Shown: piece by piece, positions 55,791 to 64,000 of the stretch
Numbering within the stretch: the first letter of the stretch is position 1
Layout: each line of letters opens with the position of its first letter
Assembly (NCBI RefSeq): GCF_905171765.1
Contig: NC_053392.1
Span: 504,166,556-504,230,555, forward strand
Direction of reading: 5' to 3'
DNA from: Bufo bufo
Taxonomy: Eukaryota; Chordata; Amphibia; Anura; Bufonidae
Length of the DNA stretch: 64,000 bases
The notes under the pieces: generated by a model
Database searches by the model: none
What the model was told of the DNA's origin: nothing
What the model saw: only the letters and a program-made list of their open reading frames with translations
Position numbers and translations under genes: made by a program

Positions 55791-57235
55791 CTTCTGTCTT
55801 CTTCCCTTTACATAGGAGGCAGACTCCAACATTTTTTACATGTCTAGTCTCTCATCACGTCCGACCCGTGGGTCCTGTCCACTATCAGGGGTTTTCAGAT
55901 AGACGACCTGCTTTGTCTTCCTCCATCCAGGGCGAGGGAGTTCTCGCCGGAGTCTCGCCGGCTCATAGACGCAGAACTCATATCCCTTCAGGAAAAAAGG
56001 GCCATAGAAAGGGCCCCGTTATCCCAGGGTGGTGTCATCAGCGACATTTTCCTAGTAGAGAAGAAGGGAGGACAGTTTCGTCCAGTGATAAAATTTAAAA
56101 AATCTAAACGTTTATGTTCGTTACCGTCATTTCAAGATGGAGGGTATCCACCTGCTCAGGGACCTCCTTCTTCCGGGGGATTGGATGGTCAAGCTCGACC
56201 TGAAGGATGCTTACCTTACAGTGCCGGTTGCCAAGCAGTCCAGGGACCTGCTACGATTCCTTTGGAGGGGGCAGATCTGGCGTTTCACCTGCCTCCCGTT
56301 TGGCCTTTCCTCGGCTCCATGGTGCTTCACCAAGCTCATGAAGCCGGTGGTCTTATGGCTTCGCAGTCAGGGTGGCCGTCTGATAATTTACTTGGACGAC
56401 ATGCTGCTCATTGCCCAAGATCCGTCCACTCTTCTGGCTCATCTGCGTTTGTCCATCTCCCTCCTCACCGGCCTCGGTTTCGTTATCAAATCGAGAGAAA
56501 TCTCGTCTTCAACCGTCGAGATCCATGGAGTTCTTGGGATTCAGAGTGGATTTAACTGCACACACTCTGTGCCTTCCCCTGGCCAAGGTCCGGTCCATCC
56601 GCAAAGAGTTGCATCACACTCTACGGCTTCCCCGGGTTTCCCTACGGCACTTGGCCCGTATCTTGGGTCTCCTGTCGTCCTCTAGTCAGGCGATTTTTCC
56701 TGCCCCGCTGCATTACCGGGCACTTCAACGGCTCAAGATTGCAGATCTTCAGGTAGGTGCCTCCTACACGGACTCAGTGGTCCTGGATCAGGACACCAGG
56801 GACGAACTGACGTGGTGGATTTACAATCTCGACGCGTGGAATGGCAAAGCCATCGTTGATCCCCAGCCGGATCTGGTCATAGAGTCGGACGCCAGCCTGC
56901 AGGGGTGGGGGGCTCGCTGCAACGGCGTTTCCACCGGAGGTCCTTGGTCAACGTCGGAGGCGACTTTGCACATCAACGCTTTGGAACTTTTAGCGGGATC
57001 CTTTGCGTTTCAGAGCTTCGCTGCGACAAAGTCAGTGCTTGCATACGACTCAGGATGGACAATGTGTCAGCCGTTCGCTATGTGAACTCCATGGGCGGCA
57101 CTCGTTTTGCAATGTTAACGCATCTGGTGAAGGAGTTCTGGTCTTACTGTCTGGACAGGGGCTTCACGGTGGTGGCAGGTCTTCTCAATATCCACGTGGA
57201 TTGGAATTCTTGGTACATCTCGGATTTCAGCGAGA
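55775..57235 (+). pseudogene. DIRS pol: reverse transcriptase and RNase H
   Basis: Starts in an overlapping frame with SLQEKRAIERAPLSQGG and IFLVEKKGGQFRPVI. RT motifs: MVKLDLKDAYLTVPV (catalytic Asp), CLPFGLSSAPWCFTKLMKP, GGRLIIYLDDMLLIA (YLDD). RNase H follows: DLVIESDASLQGWGARCNG (Asp), TLHINALELLAGSFAF (Glu), RMDNVSAVRYVNSMGGTR (Asp). Frame changes are needed near 56500 and 57040. Motif spacing is normal for DIRS-group pol. Confidence 0.9.
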
Positions 57236-58570
57236 TTGGAGTTGACAGTGTTCTCTTCCATCGAATCCCTCTGGGGGCCGTTTTCCTTAGATCTGTTTGC
57301 TTCGCGGTGGAACGACCAGTTGGCCAGGTATTACAGTTGGAGACTGGATCCTCAGTCGGAGGCGGTGGACGCACTTCTCCAGGATTGGTCAGGCACCCTC
57401 TCCTATGCCTTCTTACCCTTCGCTTTGATTCCCCGGGTACTGTCTCAGGTGCGTCGCCAAGCGGCAGAGTTAGTTCTGGTGGCCCCCTTCTGGCAGGCCC
57501 AGGTGTGGTTTCCCCAACTTCTGGAGCTGCTAATCGAGGACCCTCGTCTTCTCCCGCCCCTTCCGGATCTTCTTTTGGGCCCAATGGGCCAGCACCACCT
57601 CCTCCTGGTGGACAACTCGCTTTGTCTTCTGGTGTGCAGAGTTTTGGGGGTCGCTGGAGTTTCGGAGACAACTAGATTCCTTCTGGAAAGTGCGTGGGCC
57701 CCAGGTATCAGACGGGCCTACCGGGCGGCCTGGGGATCTTGGTCTCGTTGGTGCATGGTCCGGAATCTGGATCCCGTTACGGCACCTGTAGAGGATATTT
57801 TACAGTTACTGTCCTCTCTTTTTGAAGACGGCAAGGCGTATCGTACGATTAATTTGTACAGGTCGGCTATTTCCTCCCGTCATCAAGGTTTCTCCGGTTG
57901 CCCGGCGGGTCAGCGTCCATTGGTACGCCGTTTGCTCAAGGGTTCTCGGCTCTCTCGGGCTCCTAGGCCCCGATTCACTTCTTTGTGGGACGTGTCTTTG
58001 GTCATTGATTTCCTTTCTCATTGGCCTCTTAATTCGGATCTATCTCTTAATCAGCTTTCGGCGAAACTCGTCACTTTATTTTGCATAGTATCGTGTAAAT
58101 GGGTTTCTGATGTCCGCGCTTTGGACTTTGACGCAGTTTCCTTTACCCCGGAGGGGGTATCTTTCAACATTTCCCGCCGTACAAAAACCAGTATAAAAAT
58201 CGGTCTCTTACCCTGCCTTTTCCGGTTCTTCTGCGGTTTGTCCGGTTTCGTGTTTCAGGGAGTACCTTTCACGGACTTAATCCCTGCGACTCTCGGACTT
58301 TCCGCAACTTTCCTTTCGTAGACCTTTCGCACCGGTCACCAGTGTTACCCTGTCTCGCTGGGTTAAGTGGATTCTGGCTCTCGCGGGCATAGATACGTCT
58401 GTCTTCACTGCCCATTCGGTTCGGGGTGCTTCTGCCACATCTATGGCAGTCTCTGGAGCCCGTCTGGAGGATATTTTAAAATTGGCGGACTGGTCCAGAG
58501 CTTCTACGTTTAGGGATTTTTATTTCAGACCTAGTCCTCATGCTTTTTCTTCGATTATTTCATCGCTTTA
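57236..58570 (+). pseudogene. DIRS pol linker and tyrosine recombinase
   Basis: The first part, LDLFASRWNDQLARYYSW ... DALLQDWSGTLSYAFLPFAL ... FWQAQVWFPQLLELL, is the conserved region between RNase H and recombinase in DIRS elements. The recombinase begins near LESAWAPGIRRAYRAAWGSW. The Arg-containing LVTLFCIVSCKWVSDVRALD segment is in frame to 58321. The end is in another frame: VTLSRWVKWILALAGIDTSV, FTAHSVRGASATSMAVSGA (His-x-x-Arg), ADWSRASTFRDFYFR (nucleophile Tyr), stop near 58570. Integrates circular element DNA without target duplication. One frameshift near 58250 inactivates this copy. Confidence 0.9.
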
Positions 58571-58577
58571 AACTTGC

Positions 58578-58680
58578 AATATGAGCCTCCGTGTCTTGTT
58601 ATAAATTGAATGATTTTCCTAGTCTATGACGTAAAGTCATGATTTTATTAAAGACACGGAGGCGAGTATTGCCCTCCCTT
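58578..58680. repeat. Internal complementary region of DIRS
   Basis: Complementary to both outer ends of the element: 58578-58604 to the left end, 58603-58670 to the right end, including gacgtaaagtcatgatttta matching 59190-59225. In DIRS1 this template allows the ends lost in the transcript to be rebuilt. Confidence 0.88.
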
Positions 58681-59029
58681 CCCCTCCCGGCCTTCTGGGT
58701 TTGAACTCTATATTTCCTAGGGGAGTGTATCTGCTAGATTCTCATTGATTAGATTATCCTATTATGTAAGCTATATCTTGCCAAGCTTTGCTGCAGTTAT
58801 TATATTTTTATTATTGGTCGATTTTGCCGTGCAATTAACACGCATTATTTTTCTCTTTTTCCTTAGGTTGTGATCCTTGGTTCCGGAGTGGTTCCTTAAA
58901 GTCCTTTACTTGCACGTTCCATGTCTGTCACTCCAGTTTGGAACGGCGTTATGATTGTCTCCCGTTGGAGTTTCACCGGTTTGAGAAGTTCCAGTGTCTC
59001 GTTTGGGGCCTGTTGGTTCTACAGTTTGA

Positions 59030-59236
59030 CAAAGAAAGAGGAAGATGTCACTAAGGAGGGCCTATTTATGGACTGGTTGGTGGGAGGGGTTACCCTTAGG
59101 GGTGTTTCTGTATGTTACCTTGGTTATTTTTCTTTGCTGCTGTGGATTTTCAGTAAAGAAGGAGATAGCAATACTCGACTCTGTGTCTTTAATAAAATCA
59201 TGACTTTACGTCATAGACTAGGAAAATCATTCAATT
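59030..59236 (+). repeat. Right inverted terminal repeat of DIRS
   Basis: gaaagaggaagatgtcacta ... gtgttaccttggttattt-like text mirrors the left terminal repeat; the outer 65 bases (actctgtgtctttaataaaa ... catagactaggaaaatcatt) are present only here and in the internal complementary region. AATAAA near 59191 could end the transcript. Confidence 0.85.
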
Positions 59237-59436
59237 AGAGTTTACAATCTCAATCGCTCGGTGAGTGGTTACAATATTAACCACCTCCGGACCGCCTAAC
59301 GCAGGATCGCGTTCCGGAGGTGGCAGCGCTGCGCACAGTCACGCATATACGCGTCATCTCGCGATGGCCGAGATTTCCTGTGAACGCGCGCACACAGGCG
59401 CGCGCGCTCACAGGAACGGAAGGTAAGAGAGTTGAT

Positions 59437-59604
59437 CTCCAGCCTGCCAGCGGCGATCGTTCGCTGGCAGGCTGGAGATGTGTTTTTTTTAACCCCTAAC
59501 AGGTATATTAGACGCTGTTTTGATAACAGCGTCTAATATACCTGCTACCTGGTCCTCTGGTGGTCCCCTTTGTTTGGATCGACCACCAGAGGACACAGGT
59601 AGCT
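59437..59604. repeat. Three consecutive perfect hairpins
   Basis: Arms: atctccagcctgccagcg / cgctggcaggctggagat; caggtatattagacgctgtt / aacagcgtctaatatacctg; acctggtcctctggtggtc / gaccaccagaggacacaggt. The hairpins follow one another with spacers of about 10-20 bp. Confidence 0.9.
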
Positions 59605-59677
59605 CAGTAAAGTAGCACCAAGCACCACTACACTACACTACACCCCCCCCCGTCACTTATTAACCCCTTATTAGCCC

Positions 59678-60330
59678 CTGATCACCCCATATAGACTCCC
59701 TGATCACCCCCCTGTCATTGATTACCCCCTGTCATTGATCACCCCCCTGTAAAGCTCCATTCAGATGTCCGCATGATTTTTACGGATCCACTGATAGATG
59801 GATCGGATCCGCAAAACGCATCCGGACGTCTGAATGAAGCCTTACAGGGGCGTGATCAATGACTGTGGTGATCACCCCATATAGACTCCCTGATCACCCC
59901 CCTGTCATTGATTACCCCCCTGTAAAGCTCCATTCAGATGTCCGCATGATTTTTACGGATGCACTGATAGATGGATCGGATCCGCAAAACGCATACGGAC
60001 GTCTGAATGAAGCCTTACAGGGGCGTGATCAATGACTGTGGTGATCACCCCATATAGACTCCCTGATCACCCCCCTGTCATTGATTACCCCCCTGTCATT
60101 GATTACCCCCCTGTAAAGCTCCATTCAGACGTCCGAATGATTTTTACGGATCCACTGATAGATGGATCGGATCCGCAAAACGCATACGGACGTCTGAATG
60201 AAGCCTTACACGGGCGTGATCAATGACTGTGGTTATCACCCCATATAGACTCCCTGATCACCCCCCTGTCATTGATCACCCCCCTGTCATTGATCACCCC
60301 CCTGTCATTGATCACCCCTCTGTAAGGCTC
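59678..60330. repeat. Tandem repeat, about 180-190 bp, three and a half copies
   Basis: Units begin gatcaccccatatagactcc. Each holds an inverted pair, ccattcagatgtccg / cggacgtctgaatg, around a gatggatcggatccg core, resembling a small MITE amplified with its flanks. Short gtcattgatcacccccct subrepeats vary in number between units. Confidence 0.9.
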
Positions 60331-60339
60331 CATTCAGAC

Positions 60340-63110
60340 ATTTTTTTGGCCCAAGTTAGCGGAATTTTTTTATTTTTTTCTTACAAAGTCTCATATTCCA
60401 CTAAGTTGTGTCAAAAAATAAAATCTCACATGAACTCACCATACCCCTCACGGAAACCAAATGCGTAAAATTTTTTAGACATTTATATTCCAGACTTCTT
60501 CTCACGCTTTAGGGCCCCTAGAATGCCAGGGCAGTATAAATACCCCACATGTGACCCCATTTCGGAAAGAAGACACCCCCAGGTATTCCGTGAGGGGCAT
60601 ATTGAGTCCATGAAAGATTGAAATTTTTGTCCCAAGTTAGCGGAACGGGAGACTTTGTGAGAAAAAAATTAAAAATATCAATTTCCGCTAACTTGTGCCA
60701 AAAAAAAAAAAATTTCTATGAACTCGCCATGCCACTCATTGAATACCTTGGGGTGTCTTCTTTCCAAAATGGGGTCACATGTGGGGTATTTATACTGCCC
60801 TGGCATTCTAGGGGCCCCAAAGCGTGAGAAGAAGTCTGGTATCCAAATGTCTAAAAATGCCCTCCTAAAAGGAATTTGGGCCCCTTTGCGCATCTAGGCT
60901 GCATAAAAAGTGTCACACATCTGGTATCGCCGTACTCAGGAGAAGGTGGGGAATGTGTTTTGGGGTGTCATTTTACATATACCCATGCTGGGTGAGATAA
61001 ATATCTTGGTCAAATGCCAACTTTGTATAAAAAAATGGGAAAAGTTGTCTTTTGCCAAGATATTTCTCTCACCCAGCATGGGTATATGTAAAATGACACC
61101 GCAAAACACATTCCCCACCTTCTCCTGAGTACGGAGATACCAGATGTGTGACACTTTTTTGCAGCCTAGGTGGGCAAAGGGGCCCACATTCCAAAGAGCC
61201 CCTTTAGGATTTCACAGGTCATTTACCTACTTACCACACATTAGGGCCCCTGGAAAATGCCAGGGCAGTATAACTACCCCACAAGTGACCCCATTTTGGA
61301 AAGAAGACACCCCAAGGTATTCCGTGAGGGGCATGGCGAGTTCCTAGAATTTTTTATTTTTTGTCACAAGTTAGTGGAAAATGCTGATTTTTTTTTTTTT
61401 TTTTTTTTTTTTTTCATACAAAGTCTCATATTCCACTAACTTGTGACAAAAAATAAAAACTTCCATGAACTCACTATGCCCATCAGCGAATACCTTGGGG
61501 TCTCTTCTTTCCAAAATGGGGTCACTTGTGGGGTAGTTATACTGCCCTGGCATTCTAGGGGCCCAAATGTGTGGTAAGGAGTTTGAAATCAAATTCTGCA
61601 AAAAATGACCTGTGAAATCCGAAAGGTGCTCTTTGGAATATGGGCCCCTTTGCCCACCTAGGCTGCAAAAAAGTGTCACACATCTGGTATCTCCGTACTC
61701 AGGAGAAGGTGGGGAATGTGTTTTGGGGTGTCATTTTACATATACCCATGCTGGGTGAGAGAAATATCTTGGCAAAAGACAACTTTTCCCATTTTTTTAT
61801 ACAAAGTTGGCATTTGACCAAGATATTTATCTCACCCAGCATGGGTATATGTAAAATGACACCCCAAAACACATTCCCCACCTTCTCCTGAGTACGGAGA
61901 TACCAGATGTGTGACACTTTTTTGCAGCCTAGGTGGGCAAAGGGGCCCATATTCCAAAGAGCACCTTTCGGATTTCACAGGTCATTTTTTACAGAATTTG
62001 ATTTCAAACTCCTTACCACACATTTGGGCCCCTAGAATGCCAGGGCAGTATAACTAACCCACAAGTGACCCCATTTTGGAAAGAAGAGACCCCAAGGTAT
62101 TCGCTGATGGGCATAGTGAGTTCATGGAAGTTTTTATTTTTTGTCACAAGTTAGTGGAATATGAGACTTTGTATGAAAAAATAAATAAATAAATAAATCA
62201 GCATTTTCCACTAACTTGTGACAAAAAATAAAATATTCTAGGAACTTGCCATGCCCCTCACGGAATACCTTGGGGTGTCTTCTTTCCAAAATGGAGTCAC
62301 TTGTGGGGTAGTTATACTGCCCTGGCATTCTAGGGGCCCAAATGTGTGGTAAGGAGTTTGAAATCAAATTCTGTAAAAAATGACCTGTGAAATCCGAAAG
62401 GTGCTCTTTGGAATATGGGCCCCTTTGCCCACCTAGGCTGCAAAAAAGTGTCACACATCTGGTATTGCCGTACTCAGGAGAAGGTGGGGAATGTGTTTTG
62501 GGGTGTCATTTTACATATACCCATGCTGGGTGAGAGAAATATCTTGGCAAAAGACAACTTTTCCCATTTTTTTATACAAAGTTGGCATTTGACCAAGATA
62601 TTTATCTCACCCAGCATGGGTATATGTAAAAAGACACCCCAAAACACATTCCCCACCTTCTCCTGAGTACGGAGATACCAGATGTGTGACACTTTTTTGC
62701 AGCCTAGGTGGGCAAAGGGGCCCATATTCCAAAGAGCACCTTTCGGATTTCACAGGTCATTTTTTACAGAATTTGATTTCAAACTCCTTACCACACATTT
62801 GGGCCCCTAAAATGCCAGGGCAGTATAACTACCCCACAAGTGACCCCATTTTGGAAAGAAGAGACCCCAAGGTATTTCGTGATGGGCATAGTGAGTTCAT
62901 AGAAGTTTTTATTTTTTGTCACAAGTTAGTGGAATATGAGACTTTGTAAGAAAAAAAAAATCAAAAAAAAAAATCATCATTTTCCGCTAACTTGTGACAA
63001 AAAATAAAAAGTTCTATGAACTCACTATGCCCATCAGCGAATACCTTAGGGTGTGTACTTTCCGAAATGGGGTCATTTGTGGGGTGTTTGTACTGTCTGG
63101 CCATTGTAGA
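60340..63110. repeat. Array of three 775-bp palindromic units with partial ends
   Basis: Arm (about 230-250 bp: gggcccctagaatgccaggg ... tgtcacaagttagtggaa) and its inverse alternate around two kinds of centres: a second palindrome (about 245 bp with acccatgctgggtgagag / ctctcacccagcatgggt) and an A/T run. Units: about 60680-61400, 61400-62180, 62180-62960. Identical 83-residue frames appear on both strands at each centre because the centre is its own reverse complement. Confidence 0.92.
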
Positions 63111-63577
63111 ACCTCAGGAAACATGACAGGTGCTCAGAAAGTCAGAGCTGCTTCAAAAAGCGGAAATTCACATTTTTGTACCATAGTTTGTAAACGCTAT
63201 AACTTTTACCCAAACCATTTTTTTTTTTACCCAAACATTTTTTTTTTATCAAAGACATGTAGAACTATAAATTTAGAGCAAAATTTCTATATGGATCTCG
63301 TTTTTTTTTGCAAAATTTTACAACTGAAAGTGAAAAATGTCATTTTTTTGCAAAAAAAATCGTTAAATTTCGATTAATAACAAAAAAAGTAAAAATGTCA
63401 GCAGCAATGAAATACCACCAAATGAAAGCTCTATTAGTGAGAAGAAAAGGAGGTAAAATTCATTTGGGTGGTAAGTTGCATGACCGAGCAATAAACGGTG
63501 AAAGTAGTGTAGGTCAGAAGTGTAAAAAGTGGCCTGGTCTTTCAGGGTGTTTAAGCACTGGGGGCTGAGGTGGTTAA

Positions 63578-63704
63578 GAAGGACCCTTGGGAAGCATTAC
63601 TGGACTACTTCTATACCATTTATGAGAAACTAAATTCCATTATTACAGATTGTCATGACCGGTTATTTGGAGATTTTGACTCCTTGTGCATAGATGTACA
63701 CATA
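63578..63704 (+). other. Short coding-like segment of unknown origin
   Basis: One plus-strand frame reads KKDPWEALLDYFYTIYEKLN, SIITDCHDRLFGDFDSLCID with no stop for about 40 codons. It may be a piece of a transposon ORF or of the L1 fragment interrupted at 52808, but I cannot match it to a family. Confidence 0.25.
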
Positions 63705-64000
63705 CAGTTGTGTCCAAAATAATAGCAGTGTGTTTAAAAAAGTGAATAAAGCTCAAAATCCTTCTAATAGCTTTTATTTCCATACACACAAATGCATTCG
63801 GAACACTACACATTCTATTCCAAATCAAAACATGAAGAAAAATATATCAAATTTGAGTTGTTCCTCTAAAAAAATTGAAGAAAAGTGAATATTAGACTGT
63901 TCAAAAAAATAGCAGTGTTTGTATTCTTCTTTACAAACTCAAACATTCACTATATAAACTAAAAAATGTTTAAGGTTTTGCTTTCCTTTGAATCACTTAA
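63705..64000. mobile_element. Left end of a TA-flanked (Tc1/mariner-like) element, continues past the window
   Basis: After TA (63703-63704) it starts CAGTTGTGTCCAAAATAATA followed by GCAGTGTG; a direct repeat of the terminus (gttcaaaaaaatagcagtgt) occurs at about 63899-63918. I recall this terminus from widespread fish and frog repeats; the right end is not in the window. Confidence 0.55.

Larger units (their letters stand above)
52809..59236 (+). mobile_element. DIRS-type retrotransposon with tyrosine recombinase, structurally complete
   Basis: Inverted terminal repeats (52809-53760 minus the nested MITE; 59030-59236), gag, RT, RNase H, tyrosine recombinase, and an internal complementary region (about 58578-58680). 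The latter reads as the reverse complement of the left end joined to that of the right end, e.g. cctccgtgtcttgttata for the left and attgaatgattttcctag for the right, the circular-junction arrangement known from DIRS1. No target duplication, as expected for recombinase integration. ORFs are broken, so the copy is inactive. Confidence 0.93.
59281..63573. mobile_element. Large non-coding TTAA-flanked element (piggyBac-like ends)
   Basis: TTAA at 59277-59280 and 63574-63577; ends CCACCTCCGGACCGCC and GGGGGCTGAGGTGG share the inverted CCACCTC. Contents in order: three strong hairpins (59437-59604), a tandem repeat of about 180 bp (59678-60330), an array of palindromes (60340-63110), and an A-rich right tail (63110-63560). 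No transposase. The short terminus makes the superfamily uncertain (piggyBac or Kolobok both use TTAA). Confidence 0.65.

Noticed and set aside
54551..56098. Single 515-codon gene ending at 56098
   Set aside because: The part after about 55790 has no Gag features, while an overlapping frame there encodes conserved RT entry residues; the real gag end is earlier.
57144..57675. Pro-rich frames on both strands over the DIRS pol linker
   Set aside because: Shadows of the LDLFASRWN...FWQAQVWFP frame, which carries the conserved sequence.

Overview
The window looks like vertebrate, almost certainly anuran amphibian, DNA. It holds the 3' parts of two spliced, convergent genes in a dense nest of transposons. 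The frog assignment is inference. It rests on many TTAA-flanked MITEs with AAAGGGGTT-type ends (the T2/Kolobok type described in Xenopus), TWA-flanked Harbinger-type MITEs, and hAT, Tc1, DIRS, Penelope, L1 and Gypsy copies in one place. There are no bacterial operons, CRISPR arrays, rRNA or tRNA genes that I can support.

Host genes: (1) a short terminal exon on the plus strand near position 480, which I read as the end of abhd12; (2) the last six coding exons of a brain-type glycogen phosphorylase (pygb) on the minus strand between 39.26 and 52.18 kb, with exact splice sites and phases and a C terminus ending IPPPNIPRE. The rest of pygb lies beyond the right edge. From memory, ABHD12 and PYGB are tail-to-tail neighbours in human, so the window appears to hold the same convergent pair, pushed about 35 kb apart by insertions.

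Layout: 0-9.2 kb, abhd12 3' end and a run of T2 and Harbinger MITEs; 9.2-12.5 kb, an old TTAA-flanked transposon remnant; 12.1-23.6 kb, a minus-strand Gypsy element (14121-22121) flanked by two long direct repeats, with a hAT element inside pol and a Harbinger MITE inside one LTR; 24-27 kb, no recognised gene; 27.1-29.3 kb, a non-autonomous hAT full of minisatellites; 29.3-31.2 kb, AT-rich with nothing recognised; 31.2-32.4 kb, a dead Tc1-like transposase; 33-34.7 kb, repeat remnant and a G-rich VNTR; 34.8-37.9 kb, the 5' half of an L1/Tx1-type LINE; 38.2-52.2 kb, pygb exons with introns carrying an L1 tail, a hAT, a Tc1 element, MITEs and a Penelope-like element; 52.8-59.2 kb, a structurally complete DIRS retrotransposon (tyrosine recombinase type); 59.3-63.6 kb, a TTAA-flanked element made of tandem repeats and an array of palindromes; the right edge enters another TA-flanked transposon.

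All transposon ORFs I checked carry stops, frameshifts or truncations. Most other open frames are shadows of palindromes or minisatellites. The most unusual items are the Gypsy copy between 1.5-2 kb direct repeats that look younger than its own LTRs, the 775-bp palindrome array, a small retroposed insert with a hammerhead-like core and a 15-bp target duplication, and a Tc1 element whose long terminal repeats duplicate the transposase C terminus.
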